Shown: in pieces, positions 23,694 through 32,099 of the stretch
Numbering within the stretch: position 1 is the first letter of the stretch
Layout: every line of letters starts with the position of its first letter
Origin: Tychonema bourrellyi FEM_GT703
GTDB lineage: Bacteria; Cyanobacteriota; Cyanobacteriia; Cyanobacteriales; Microcoleaceae
DNA length: 50,433 nt
Reading direction: 5' to 3'
Assembly (NCBI RefSeq): GCF_002412335.2
Contig: NZ_NXIB02000007.1
Coordinates: 1-50,433, forward strand
The notes under the pieces: generated by a model
Database searches by the model: none
Told to the model about the DNA's origin: nothing
Seen by the model: only the letters and a program-made list of their open reading frames with translations
Position numbers and translations under genes: made by a program

Positions 23694-24656
23694 CTAGTGG
23701 ACAGCCACGGCCAGGTTGAGTTCTGGATCTTGGAATAAGGGAGTGCTGAGATAGCGTTCGCCGAAGCTAGGCTGAATCATCACGATCAATTTCCCGGCAT
23801 TTTCGGGGCGCTTGCCAATTTTCAAGGCCGCACACAATGCCGCACCGCTGGAAATACCGGACAAAAGTCCTTCTTCCCTGGCTAAACGACGTCCATAGGC
23901 GATCGCCTCGTCATCACTCACAGTTACAATCTCATCGATCGCATTTACATTCAATACCGGCGGCACAAAACCAGCACCGATACCTTGAATTTTGTGAGGC
24001 CCAGGCTTGCCACCGGATAGTACATGACTGTTGGTGGGTTCAACTGCGATCGCCTTAAATCCCGGTTTCCGCGCCCTGATTACCTCGGAGATACCAGTCA
24101 GCGTACCACCAGTTCCAACCCCAGAAATCAGGAAATCGACTTCGCCATCTGTATCTTCCCAAATTTCCTCAGCCGTTGTTTCGCGGTGAACCTGCGGGTT
24201 AGCCGGATTCCGAAACTGCTGCAACATATAAGCATCCGGCGTTTTGTCAACAATCTCTTGAGCGCGACGGATGCAGCCAGTCATGCCCTCAACTCCCGGA
24301 GTCAGTTCTAATTGGGCCCCGTAAGCGCGCAACATCGATCGGCGTTCCGTGCTCATCGTATCGGGCATTGTCAAAATCAACTTGTAACCCTTAGCCGCCG
24401 CCACCATTGCCAAAGCGATTCCAGTATTACCAGAGGTCGGTTCCACTAAAACCGTTTTGCCTGGGGTAATCAATCCTTCGGCCTCGGCTGCATTCACCAT
24501 ATTGACACCGATACGGTCTTTGACGGATGCAGCGGGATTCATGCCTTCTAGTTTGACGACAATCCGGGCTAAGCAGCCTTCAGCTTGGGGAATACGGTTG
24601 AGTTGGACTAGGGGTGTCCGGCCTACCAATTCTGTAATGTTGTGAGCAATACGCAT
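23694..24656 (-). CDS. cysK: Cysteine synthase A (O-acetylserine sulfhydrylase)
   Basis: A 320-aa PLP enzyme making cysteine from O-acetylserine and sulfide in the cytosol. Key residues: the PLP lysine in AASVKDRIG (Lys46), the substrate loop PTSGNTG (about 73-79), the phosphate-binding [10 protein letters not shown] (about 180-189) and the SSGAA C-terminal site (about 267-271). Length is standard. An Rrf2-type regulator gene lies 69 bp upstream on the same strand with a palindrome between them, suggesting cysteine- or sulfur-dependent control as with CymR in Firmicutes. Confidence 0.95.
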   Translation of the reverse strand: MRIAHNITELVGRTPLVQLNRIPQAEGCLARIVVKLEGMNPAASVKDRIGVNMVNAAEAEGLITPGKTVLVEPTSGNTGIALAMVAAAKGYKLILTMPDTMSTERRSMLRAYGAQLELTPGVEGMTGCIRRAQEIVDKTPDAYMLQQFRNPANPQVHRETTAEEIWEDTDGEVDFLISGVGTGGTLTGISEVIRARKPGFKAIAVEPTNSHVLSGGKPGPHKIQGIGAGFVPPVLNVNAIDEIVTVSDDEAIAYGRRLAREEGLLSGISSGAALCAALKIGKRPENAGKLIVMIQPSFGERYLSTPLFQDPELNLAVAVH

Positions 24657-24709
24657 AATTTTTGTCAGTTGTTTGTTGAGGGTAATTTCTAATAATTACA
24701 GATTTTCTG

Positions 24710-24726
24710 GTCTAATGTTCTTAGAC
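24710..24726. promoter_or_regulatory. Perfect palindrome between the Rrf2 gene and cysK
   Basis: GTCTAA-TGTTC-TTAGAC is a perfect 6-bp inverted repeat with a 5-bp centre, overlapping the last base of the Rrf2 gene's stop codon and 54 bp before the cysK start. Size and position suit an Rrf2-family dimer operator. It could instead be a weak terminator, though no T-run follows. Confidence 0.45.
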
Positions 24727-25166
24727 TAGATGTAATACATGAAATTGAGCTGCCGTCTGCCATTGCGTTTTTCGCACATATCCTGTAGCGTGTATTTCTG
24801 TAAAACGGAGTTGGCAATCGATCGCGCTTCTTGCCAAACTTCCCAAATTACGGCACTTTCTACGGTTTGAGCTGGGGAGTCTTTTTCGGACCGATCGAAA
24901 TCAGAGCCTTCGAGACAGTTGATGATTTCTAGGAGTGTAATTTTCCAGGGTTCCCTCGCCAGAATATAACCTCCCTTGGCTCCTCGCTGACTGCGGATGA
25001 GGCCACAGCGTCTCATTGTAGCCAGTAGTTGTTCGAGGTAGCGATCGGGAATATTTTGCTCAGCGGCTATCTGCCGAATTTGCATGGGTTCACCTTCATC
25101 ATAGCGATCGGCGAGTTCGAGCAGGGCCAAGATTGCATATTCGCTTTTACAGGATAGTTCGACCAT
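24726..25166 (-). CDS. Rrf2-family transcriptional regulator (CymR-like by context)
   Basis: A 146-aa winged-helix DNA-binding protein. The opening ELSCKSEYAILALLELA and the helix-turn-helix IRQIAAEQNIPDRYLEQLLA are followed by the wing SQRGAKGGYILAREP, all standard Rrf2. The three-Cys iron-sulfur ligand pattern of IscR/NsrR is absent (isolated Cys in RRCGLIR, INCLEG and DMCEKR), so a cluster is unlikely. Upstream of cysK on the same strand, it probably controls cysteine synthesis. A Fur-like box lies in its own promoter region. I recall similar regulator-cysK pairs in other cyanobacteria. Confidence 0.85.
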   Translation of the reverse strand: MVELSCKSEYAILALLELADRYDEGEPMQIRQIAAEQNIPDRYLEQLLATMRRCGLIRSQRGAKGGYILAREPWKITLLEIINCLEGSDFDRSEKDSPAQTVESAVIWEVWQEARSIANSVLQKYTLQDMCEKRNGRRQLNFMYYI

Positions 25167-25211
25167 AATTTCGCTTTAAACTACGATAATTCGGGACTTC
25201 GAGGTCAGATT

Positions 25212-25241
25212 TTAGAATGATTCTCAATTTTGAGTTGTCAA
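25212..25241 (-). promoter_or_regulatory. Fur-like box and -35 upstream of the Rrf2 gene
   Basis: On the minus strand TGAGAAT-C-ATTCTAA (25,212-25,226) matches the 7-1-7 Fur pattern at 11 of 14 positions. TTGACA lies just upstream at 25,236-25,241, so the box would cover the spacer and -10. The -10 itself is weak. Inferred: iron-responsive expression of the sulfur regulator. Confidence 0.45.
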
Positions 25242-25395
25242 TTTTGAGTGTTCATTTTTTATTATACCCCGGTTCTCCACTGGAGTTTATCGACTTAGGT
25301 TTATATGGTAGAGTTTGATCTGGAAAGGCGATCGGCTATCAGTGTTTGGTAAGTCGATCGACGGGTAAATAAATTTTCTCAAATATAAAATTTTC

Positions 25396-27855
25396 CTAAT
25401 CATCATAGCGACTGCGATAACTACTGGTATCGAACAAGGGGAGTTGTCCCTCACCTAAAGTGGATTGAGGTTGTTTAGCATACTGAGGTTCACATTTTTC
25501 AAGTTTCCCCTTTTGTTTCCCCTGCTTTGGATTATTTGGTCTAACTATTTTCCCATTTCTTTCCTCAAGCAAACCAGCAAAATGAAACCAGGACAACATT
25601 TTGCTGGCATAATCAGCGGCAGTTGCTGGGTTTACATTATATTGCTCAGACAGCAAATTTTGAAATTCACTAAGCCACATCAATTCACCTGGTTTATGTT
25701 GTTCATATATTTTTTTAATGATGACATGGTTCTGGATTAATTCAGCTAATTCTTCAGCTATTTCCTGATCTTGTAACTTGATAAAAGTCTCTAATACTAT
25801 TATTTTGCCTCTTTCATCCTTTGTTACTTCAAAAAATTTTTGCAAATCCAGAATAGCATTGACAACTACGCCATCCCTATATTTTGATACACTTGCTAAC
25901 TCTGATATTGTTTTATATTGATTAAGCAGTCTAAAGATTGTCCAGGCAGTTGAAATTTTCGTTCGCGGTCTATAGCTTATTATCATTTCAGGTAGCTTAC
26001 CATCCAACAGATATTCGCGAAACATATCCCAGTATATTTTATAATTTTGCCCTGTTTCAATAACTAGCTTGCTTTTTAAGAGGCTATTAATTACATCGTC
26101 ATTAAACTTGCTACATACATCCATCTTAGAAACTGGAGAGCATTTAGCTATATAGCTTAGACAAGTATTATGCTCTAGAGTGACATTAGCTCTTTGGATA
26201 TCCTTGTCAAAAATTATTTTAATATCAAACTTGGTTATTACTTTTTTCCGTTTTGAATCAAGCTCAGAGATACTAAGATTTTGGTTGTAAATGTCACCGC
26301 AAAACCTTTTTAATAACCAAGGTTGATTTTTACAATTATCCAAAAGCCACTTTTTTATACTTGGTTGTAATCGACTACCTTTTTGATTTGAATTTAAATA
26401 TTTCTTAAATCCATCTAATAAATTTGATGAATCTTGCTGAGAAAATTCACTGAAATAAATATCTTTTCTTACCTTTGCTAGATTATGCCATGTAAAATAG
26501 GCTGGATTTGTTGTAGGCAAATTAACATCTGTTCTCCAGCAAAAACCTAAGACTATGTTTTCTTTTAAAGAATCAACATCATAAGCTGCTTGCTTAAACA
26601 AATCGTAAAGATATGAAAGGGAATCTCTAGTCAGTATTTCTTCAAATTGGTCGAAAAAGATCACAATGACTTTACGGCTGTTTTTAAGAGTTTTTATTAA
26701 CAATTGAATTGATTCACTAGAAAAATAATTTGATTCAACACTTTCAATAGATACTTGATGATTGGGAAGATCAACAAATCCATCATCAATAGCCTTTTGT
26801 AATGCTTGTCTAATAGCGGCTATGACAAATAGAGTGGCTTTTTCCTGGTTGACGCTCGTCACATCTACATGGTAAATATAAAAATTATCTTTATATTCAG
26901 GTTTTTGGCGGCAGTCTGAAGCTAACTTAAGAACTAAAGATGATTTACCTAACCCTGTACTTCCAGAGAAAGAAACAACTCTTAAGTCTGTTTTCTCATC
27001 TCTTACATTATTAACAAAATCCCAGAATTCACGTTGAGGTTCCAAGCGTCCAAAAAAATCTTCTGGGCGGGATGGACGATGGTAATCATCAAAACCATCA
27101 GCCTGATTAATTATCGATACTGTTACTTTTGGAATTTCTGAAATCGATTGGTTAGTTAAATTATCTTTAGCCTCAATTACTATTGGATTAACAGTGATTT
27201 CAAGATTTTCCCAAATTTTATGAAGGGAAAAGTATTTTTTCCATTTTTCTGAACTCCAATAGCTTTTACTCTTGGGAGTTTGGAAAATAATAGCACGACA
27301 TGGAATATTACTCTCTCCCATTTCTTCCGCAACCCAAAAGAATTCTTTATTATGCGTTAATAATAATGTAATGGTTTTAACGCAACCACTTATTTGATCG
27401 ATTTCAGGGACTTCAATGCAATGTACATCCATAAATTTTTTAGCAAGTTTATCACCACTCCAAATCACTAAATCATATGGTTTGTATGATTTATTTTGTT
27501 CCTTTTGATATTCAAGAAAAACCCCTTTTGCCTTTGCATTAAGATCGGAAGTTGAGAGTAAGTAGGCAGAGTCAACCTTTTTGAAAAGAGCTTGACCCAT
27601 TAACTTATATATAGTAGGAGCTTCTATAAACCTTTTCTGAAATTTACATTCAATTAATGCTTTTTCATTAGTATCTAATTTTTGGACATAGATATCAGTT
27701 TGCATTCCGGCAAATTCTATATTTTGAGTCACTTCCCATACATATTTAGGAAATAAATCTGCTGACACGTCTTCCCAAAATTTACCTTTTTCCTTATTGC
27801 TCCATTCATTTGGTATGACTATTTTAAATCTTATGGTCGGCTCATTTACAGTCAT
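25396..27855 (-). CDS. PD-(D/E)xK nuclease-STAND ATPase fusion, probable defence protein
   Basis: An 819-aa protein in three parts. Residues about 10-145 form an Mrr-like restriction-endonuclease fold with catalytic-type Glu28, Asp54 and Glu69-Cys-Lys71. Residues about 260-560 are a P-loop ATPase: FFGR start (267-270), Walker A GSTGLGKSS (298-306) and Walker B VIVIFFDQFEEIL (396-408), the DQFEE form seen in STAND proteins. Residues about 580-790 contain winged-helix-like segments (SPVSKMDVCSKFND; KTISELASVSKYRDG). This layout resembles Avs-type antiviral STAND nucleases but lacks the long TPR sensor. It is the last gene of a three-gene operon, 95 bp after the membrane protein gene. AT content is above that of the neighbours, consistent with transfer. 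Confidence 0.75.
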   Translation of the reverse strand: MTVNEPTIRFKIVIPNEWSNKEKGKFWEDVSADLFPKYVWEVTQNIEFAGMQTDIYVQKLDTNEKALIECKFQKRFIEAPTIYKLMGQALFKKVDSAYLLSTSDLNAKAKGVFLEYQKEQNKSYKPYDLVIWSGDKLAKKFMDVHCIEVPEIDQISGCVKTITLLLTHNKEFFWVAEEMGESNIPCRAIIFQTPKSKSYWSSEKWKKYFSLHKIWENLEITVNPIVIEAKDNLTNQSISEIPKVTVSIINQADGFDDYHRPSRPEDFFGRLEPQREFWDFVNNVRDEKTDLRVVSFSGSTGLGKSSLVLKLASDCRQKPEYKDNFYIYHVDVTSVNQEKATLFVIAAIRQALQKAIDDGFVDLPNHQVSIESVESNYFSSESIQLLIKTLKNSRKVIVIFFDQFEEILTRDSLSYLYDLFKQAAYDVDSLKENIVLGFCWRTDVNLPTTNPAYFTWHNLAKVRKDIYFSEFSQQDSSNLLDGFKKYLNSNQKGSRLQPSIKKWLLDNCKNQPWLLKRFCGDIYNQNLSISELDSKRKKVITKFDIKIIFDKDIQRANVTLEHNTCLSYIAKCSPVSKMDVCSKFNDDVINSLLKSKLVIETGQNYKIYWDMFREYLLDGKLPEMIISYRPRTKISTAWTIFRLLNQYKTISELASVSKYRDGVVVNAILDLQKFFEVTKDERGKIIVLETFIKLQDQEIAEELAELIQNHVIIKKIYEQHKPGELMWLSEFQNLLSEQYNVNPATAADYASKMLSWFHFAGLLEERNGKIVRPNNPKQGKQKGKLEKCEPQYAKQPQSTLGEGQLPLFDTSSYRSRYDD

Positions 27856-27950
27856 ATTTTTAGTCAGTCCGTATAGATTACTTATTACTAAATTTTATTG
27901 AACAACCCATGATAATTAGGATTTTATCCACCTTCTAATTAACGAATTGG

Positions 27951-28400
27951 CTACTTATTTTTTCTGTCCAAATACCCCTTTAAGCCAAAACCACTTCCCA
28001 AACCACCGCCAAATATTATGATAATTTTTAGAATCTCTTGATAAACAGCGATATCCTTGTTAACTAAAAAAACAGTCAAAAAGCCAAAGAAGCCTAAAAT
28101 CAGAATAGTATTAATCAGTGTATATTTTCGGGCTGACTCCGTATCAGCAAATAGTCTTTCATCCTCTTTTTCTGCAATTTCAAGGATTTTGGAAATATGA
28201 TTTTCATTAACTTTTTCTAGTATCGGTGAAACCAAAGGTGTAGAAATCCGTTGCATAGACAGAGTTGCTTGCATAAATCTCTTGACTTCAGGAGGGAGAT
28301 TTTCTAATTCTGAGGAAATACCCTCTAAATCTCCACTCTCCAAATCTTCCGCCTTTTTGGGATATGGTTGTTTTTCTGATTGAGATTCTTCTTCAGACAT
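27951..28400 (-). CDS. DUF2335-like small membrane protein
   Basis: A 149-aa protein: an acidic N-terminal tail (about 1-35), a helical segment with PLVSPILEKVNENHISKILE and IAEKEDERLFADTESARKY, and two C-terminal membrane helices (about 93-112 and 120-140) ending in a basic tail. The layout (helical part ahead of two helices with a glycine-rich second helix) recalls DUF2335 membrane proteins. It starts 1 bp after the stop of the 117-aa gene, so translation is coupled. In a nuclease-STAND operon it may be a membrane anchor, sensor or accessory effector; that is inference. Confidence 0.6.
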   Translation of the reverse strand: MSEEESQSEKQPYPKKAEDLESGDLEGISSELENLPPEVKRFMQATLSMQRISTPLVSPILEKVNENHISKILEIAEKEDERLFADTESARKYTLINTILILGFFGFLTVFLVNKDIAVYQEILKIIIIFGGGLGSGFGLKGYLDRKNK

Positions 28401-28401
28401 C

Positions 28402-28755
28402 TTATCTACTCTTTAAAAGTCTAGAAATATCCAAGTTCAAGCTACTTTCTTCTTGCTCAGATAGCAAGTTATCCACCCTCAAAATTCTACTCAGCAAAAA
28501 AGATTCCAGCTTTTGCTCTAAAGAGTTTTGAACTATATCCTCGATTCCTGTTTCAATAAAAACTGCACAAGCATAACGAACCAAAGCCTCATAAGACTTA
28601 TCACTGATTTCTCCAGTAGCATTCAAATGGGAAAAATATGATAAAGTTCCCTTAAGACGCTCTATATTCAAGTGAGTCAAGGTTGCCCGACTTAGAGGCG
28701 AATCTTTTCTCATACGGCTTCTTGTCCTCACCGCTTTGCTTTGTTCTATCAGCAT
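28402..28755 (-). CDS. Small protein of unknown function, first gene of the STAND operon
   Basis: A 117-aa, largely helical, soluble protein with a basic N-terminus (KAVRTRSRMRKDS) and no domain I recognise. A strong GGGAGG ribosome-binding site stands 5 bp before its ATG, and a consensus-like promoter about 125 bp upstream, so it is a real gene. It is coupled by 1-bp spacing to the membrane protein gene. Its size and leading position would suit a regulator or an immunity-type partner, but nothing in the sequence shows this. Confidence 0.6.
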   Translation of the reverse strand: MLIEQSKAVRTRSRMRKDSPLSRATLTHLNIERLKGTLSYFSHLNATGEISDKSYEALVRYACAVFIETGIEDIVQNSLEQKLESFLLSRILRVDNLLSEQEESSLNLDISRLLKSR

Positions 28756-28884
28756 AAGAACCTCCCTCAGCTTTAAAAAAAGGTATAGAAGAGTTTTTGG
28801 CTAACTCATAGTTAAATAGACTAGCACCATGAGTAACATAATAACATTACTTGAAAATGTTTGTTTTGAATAATAGAAGGTATA

Positions 28885-28914
28885 ATTATAGCACTTATAG
28901 CAGCAATATGTCAA
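28885..28914 (-). promoter_or_regulatory. Promoter of the three-gene STAND operon
   Basis: TTGACA (28,909-28,914) and TATAAT (28,885-28,890) are both perfect on the minus strand with an 18-bp spacer, giving a start near 28,878 and a ~120-nt leader. The 318-bp stretch 28,756-29,073 also holds a hairpin AACCG-N6-CGGTT near 29,030 after the 331-aa gene; otherwise I see nothing in it. Confidence 0.65.
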
Positions 28915-29073
28915 TACCGTAGACAACAGCAACTAGGATAAAAGTCGCCGATCGCACCACACCGCACCCAACAAACCCCGAATACCAGAGCCCCGTAGCA
29001 CTTAAACAAGGCGGGACTCTGTACCAACCGCCAAAACGGTTGCTATATTGGCCCCAAATTCAACACAGTAGTT

Positions 29074-30069
29074 TTAATCAGGTGGCACTGAATTTTGTTC
29101 ACTATAACTTCCCTTAGTTGCTGTTGACCCAGGATGAGATTTTTCGCCGATGATTTCATGATTCTTGTCCTCAAATGAATTCGACCCTTTCTCCCCTTGA
29201 ATTTCAGTTTGCCGATTTTTCAACTTAACTTTCTCTCCCGAACTTTTAGCCTTAACTTGATCTTCCGTACCTTCAGTCTTAACTTCTTGTTTAGCGTTTT
29301 TACCATTAACTTTCACCCCAAAACCTTGAGATTTTTTGCCTTTAGCAGAAGTTAACCTTTGTTCCGTTGCAGGCTTCTTAAACTCCTCGTCTAATTTATC
29401 TAAAATATCCTCTTGTTCAGGAGTATGTTCCGCTGACTCCTCTAAATCTCTGGGATTGTATTCGTTAACCAACCTTGCCAAAAATTCCGAAATAGATTGT
29501 CCCGCTGTGGCTGCTTTTTTAGCTAAAAGAGCGTAGGTGTCGGTTTTAATCTTAATTTGTTTGAGCCGCAGTTCAGGATTGTTATCAACTGTTTCGCTAA
29601 TAGTTACTGCGGTAATCTTTTCTTTTGGCACTACATCCACAACTTCTTGCCACTTTTCTTCCAAAGGGCAGTCGCCATATTGGTCGGTGACTGCGTGTTT
29701 AAACAAAGGGACAACCTGAGCAACGCAGCTAGGCAAAATCTCAAATCCGGCTTTAATTAAGCGCAGACAAATCCCAGCAGCTTTGATGATTTGGGTACAG
29801 TAAAAATACTGTCTGCCTAATGCTTTTTCGCAGTAATTTTTAAAGCTTTTGAACTCGTCTTTGTACAATCGCAGTCTTCGGATTGCGTCTAGCATGATTC
29901 CTTGGCGCACGTAGTCTAGGAATCCCCTTTTTATTTCGCCAGTTAGGTAGTCTAAATCGTGAAAGGGTGATTGATTCTGGATTTCTTCTTCAAAGTCTAG
30001 AAGCGGGCCTGCAAAGTGAAAGTTGAAGGCGACATCGCCTACATAGAAGTTGTCCGTGGATGTGGGCAT
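29074..30069 (-). CDS. Hypothetical protein with a helical N-terminal domain and charged tail
   Basis: A 331-aa protein I do not recognise. Residues about 20-150 are helical with conserved-looking blocks (YLTGEIKRGFLDYVRQGIM, then FKSFKNYCEKALGRQYFY), resembling plasmid- or phage-type DNA-binding proteins. Residues about 165-205 (LKQIKIKTDTYALLAKKAAT, ISEFLARLV) look like a ribbon-helix-helix or CopG-type segment. From about 210 the chain is low-complexity and rich in Lys, Glu, Gly and Ser. The two DNA-binding-like regions suggest a regulator or partition-type role, but that is inference. Monocistronic, between the STAND operon and repeats. Confidence 0.6.
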   Translation of the reverse strand: MPTSTDNFYVGDVAFNFHFAGPLLDFEEEIQNQSPFHDLDYLTGEIKRGFLDYVRQGIMLDAIRRLRLYKDEFKSFKNYCEKALGRQYFYCTQIIKAAGICLRLIKAGFEILPSCVAQVVPLFKHAVTDQYGDCPLEEKWQEVVDVVPKEKITAVTISETVDNNPELRLKQIKIKTDTYALLAKKAATAGQSISEFLARLVNEYNPRDLEESAEHTPEQEDILDKLDEEFKKPATEQRLTSAKGKKSQGFGVKVNGKNAKQEVKTEGTEDQVKAKSSGEKVKLKNRQTEIQGEKGSNSFEDKNHEIIGEKSHPGSTATKGSYSEQNSVPPD

Positions 30070-30204
30070 AATTGGGAATAGTTCGAGGAAGGGAAGAATA
30101 TCACAGAATTAGTGCGATCGCCAAGTACAGAAAATTCTTTGTCTTAATGTTTAATACTTTGATACAATGTTGATTCTGGCTGTAAGGGCGATCGAGCTTT
30201 TATA

Positions 30205-30296
30205 TCAATTCCGGTTACATCGTCAGGATATAGAGGACACGGCACTGCCGTGTCCCTACAATGAATCACGGTAGGGACACGGCACTGCCGTGTCCT
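30205..30296. repeat. Dispersed repeat with paired GGACACGGCA palindromes
   Basis: ATCAATTCCGGTTACATCG, then GGACACGGCA-C-TGCCGTGTCC (30,235-30,255) and a second copy (30,274-30,295). The first part recurs in reverse at 22,695-22,740. Related palindromes lie at 32,043-32,064 and as halves at 64-75, 14,530 and 21,379. This is the main content of the 420-bp stretch 30,070-30,492 apart from the XRE operators. Confidence 0.8.
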
Positions 30297-30433
30297 GGCT
30301 GTGATCACCCAAGCCCCGAAAATGCTAAGGGTTATGCAGGCATAATGATAGAAACTACAAATGAGGCAGCTCGCTCAACCAAAGCGTTTCCACCGTCCGG
30401 CTACACAAGCCACCTTTTTGTTGTCTACATTTC

Positions 30434-30478
30434 ACAACCATAGTTGTTTTATGTGCAGATGTCAACAACTTTGGTTGT
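30434..30478. promoter_or_regulatory. Twin ACAAC-N4-GTTGT operators upstream of the XRE gene
   Basis: ACAAC-CATA-GTTGT (30,434-30,447) and ACAAC-TTTG-GTTGT (30,465-30,478) are perfect 5-bp inverted repeats with the same 4-bp centre, 31 bp apart (about three helical turns), and the second ends 14 bp before the XRE start codon. Size and spacing suit autoregulation by an XRE/Cro-type dimer bound on one face of the DNA. Confidence 0.65.
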
Positions 30479-30492
30479 AAATTTTTGGTAAG

Positions 30493-30762
30493 ATGCCTAG
30501 AAAGAAACAAGCTCAAGAGTCCAAAGATATACCAGCGCTGCAAATTTTGCGGGAGGCTGCTGGTTTATCGCAATCGGCTTTAGCGAAGAAAATTCCCGAC
30601 AAAACCCGCACAAAGACCTTAACTCAGCAAGCCATTAGCAAATGGGAACGCGGGATAGACGAACCCGAACTCACAATTGTTCAAATGAAAGCCCTTTGCG
30701 AAGCCCTAGGAAAAACGCTGAATGATTTACCTAATGACTTAGGCCCACCAAATCGTGACTGA
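30493..30762 (+). CDS. XRE-family helix-turn-helix regulator
   Basis: An 89-aa regulator. The HTH occupies about residues 16-75: LQILREAAGLSQSALAKKIP, an extended loop with basic residues (DKTRTKTL), then TQQAISKWERGIDEPELTI and ALCEALGKTLNDL. The Q-x-x-I-S-K-W-E-R-G recognition turn is diagnostic. The insertion between helices 2 and 3 is longer than usual. The twin operators just upstream are probably its own. There is no toxin partner nearby; the next gene is convergent. It could be a remnant of a phage or toxin-antitoxin regulator. Confidence 0.85.
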   Translation: MPRKKQAQESKDIPALQILREAAGLSQSALAKKIPDKTRTKTLTQQAISKWERGIDEPELTIVQMKALCEALGKTLNDLPNDLGPPNRD

Positions 30763-30816
30763 TATCAAATCCGATCGCGATCGCACTTCCCATAAGTCCT
30801 AACTTGTTAGAAGCGG

Positions 30817-31821
30817 CTACAACTTCAATTTCAACTGGTAACAACTGTCCGCGAGTTGAATCAGTTCGTCCAGGCCCCAGGTCTCCCGATCGTTCAAAAG
30901 TTCCGTTAGTTGCTTCGGGATGGCTTCTAGACCCAGAAATGCCCCGCTGATGGCACAAGCCATTGCTGCGGTGGTATCCACATCGCCACCAACGGCGATG
31001 CTAGTACACAGAGTCTCCCAGTAATCTTGAGGGGTTCTCAAAAACGCATATAAACTCCACAAGACGCTACCGACTACAAAGGGCGAAATTCCTTGCCAAG
31101 AATGCTGGTAGTTTAACGGTAGTCCAGCTTTAGAAATCAGTTCTACCGCTGACTCTGGGGGCAATTTGACCCACTCAATCAAATCTTTCAGCAAAGCGGC
31201 AAAGGAAGAATCAACGAATGCTACCCATTCGCTCAGTTGGCCCAGGAATGGCTCAGTTTCAATAGTGTCAGATTGAAGGGCGATCGCGACAGCCCCGGCG
31301 ATCGCCACAGCACCCGCAGAACACCGCGAGTCTTGATGGGTAATGCGCCCTTGATCGCAAGCAGCTTGTATGAGCTGAGACGGGCGATCGTAAAATATTA
31401 AGCCGATCGGTCCTGCCCTCATAGCACTACCATTACCAGCACTGGGAGCAGGAGTGCCAGCTTCTTGCCAAGCAACGCCCCGAATCAGCCGGTTTGCAGC
31501 TTCTTCAGTCGATCGACCCCGCCCGACAATGCGTTCTTGAGCGAAAATGTCAGCAATACGAGTCGCGTAGTCGCTGGGGTCGAATTGACCACAAGCGAGA
31601 TAGCTTTGAAGGAGTTCGCGGGCGAGTTGCGAGTCGTCGGTATATTGACCAAAGGGGAAGCCGAAGCGATCGCGATCTTTAATTTTTTTAAGTCGAACTT
31701 CGTAGGTGACAAAGTTTTGGCAAACTTCGGGAGGATAGCCTTCTACTCTACAGCCTACAGCGTCTCCGAGACACTGACCGATTAGACAACCCCTAAATTG
31801 TTCTAGACGCGGTACTGTCAT
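30817..31821 (-). CDS. ADP-ribosylglycohydrolase-family protein
   Basis: A 334-aa member of the ARH/DraG family, which removes ADP-ribose from proteins or related substrates using two Mg2+ ions. Motifs: GCLIGQCLGDAVG at the start, YTDDSQLA (about 61-68) with the metal-binding TDD, GNGSAMRAGPIG (about 129-140), and GGDVDTTAAMA (about 277-287) with the second Asp pair. Full family length. Convergent with the XRE gene. The natural target is unknown; nitrogenase-specific DraG is not implied, since no nif gene is visible. Confidence 0.88.
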   Translation of the reverse strand: MTVPRLEQFRGCLIGQCLGDAVGCRVEGYPPEVCQNFVTYEVRLKKIKDRDRFGFPFGQYTDDSQLARELLQSYLACGQFDPSDYATRIADIFAQERIVGRGRSTEEAANRLIRGVAWQEAGTPAPSAGNGSAMRAGPIGLIFYDRPSQLIQAACDQGRITHQDSRCSAGAVAIAGAVAIALQSDTIETEPFLGQLSEWVAFVDSSFAALLKDLIEWVKLPPESAVELISKAGLPLNYQHSWQGISPFVVGSVLWSLYAFLRTPQDYWETLCTSIAVGGDVDTTAAMACAISGAFLGLEAIPKQLTELLNDRETWGLDELIQLADSCYQLKLKL

Positions 31822-31990
31822 TTATCTGGCTTTAAGTAGGTCTATCTAATCTTATGTTAAATCCCCGACTTTTTTAACAAGTCTGGAATCTGCGTCAATC
31901 CGTTGGTATCGTCCTGTATTCATCTCCCTCTTCTCGGACTCTGCGGTCTCTGTGGTCTCTGCGGTTTAATCATTCCGAAACAACCATAAC

Positions 31991-32028
31991 TTGACACTCC
32001 TCGCGCTAAAGCGACGAGGATTCTTAAG
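31991..32028. repeat. IS200/IS605-end-like hairpin
   Basis: TTGACACTCCTCGCGCTAAA followed by GCGACGAGGATTCTTAAG contains the stem CCTCG (31,999-32,003) / CGAGG (32,015-32,019) around CGCTAAAGCGA. This is close to the subterminal hairpin I recall from cyanobacterial IS200/IS605-family ends. No transposase gene is near, so it would be a solo end or relic. A GGACACGGCA palindrome follows at 32,043. Confidence 0.45.
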
Positions 32029-32099
32029 ACCACAATGTGAAAGGACACGGCAAATGCCGTGTCCCCACAAATCTCACCAGAAATTAACCAGGTTTGCGA

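Noticed and set aside
30261..30543. Two short frames (60 and 62 aa) on opposite strands
   Set aside because: They lie over dispersed palindromes and the XRE operators and have no domain or ribosome-binding site.
30817..31821. DraG nitrogenase-activating enzyme
   Set aside because: Family motifs fit ADP-ribosylglycohydrolases in general, but there are no nif or draT genes nearby to justify the specific name.
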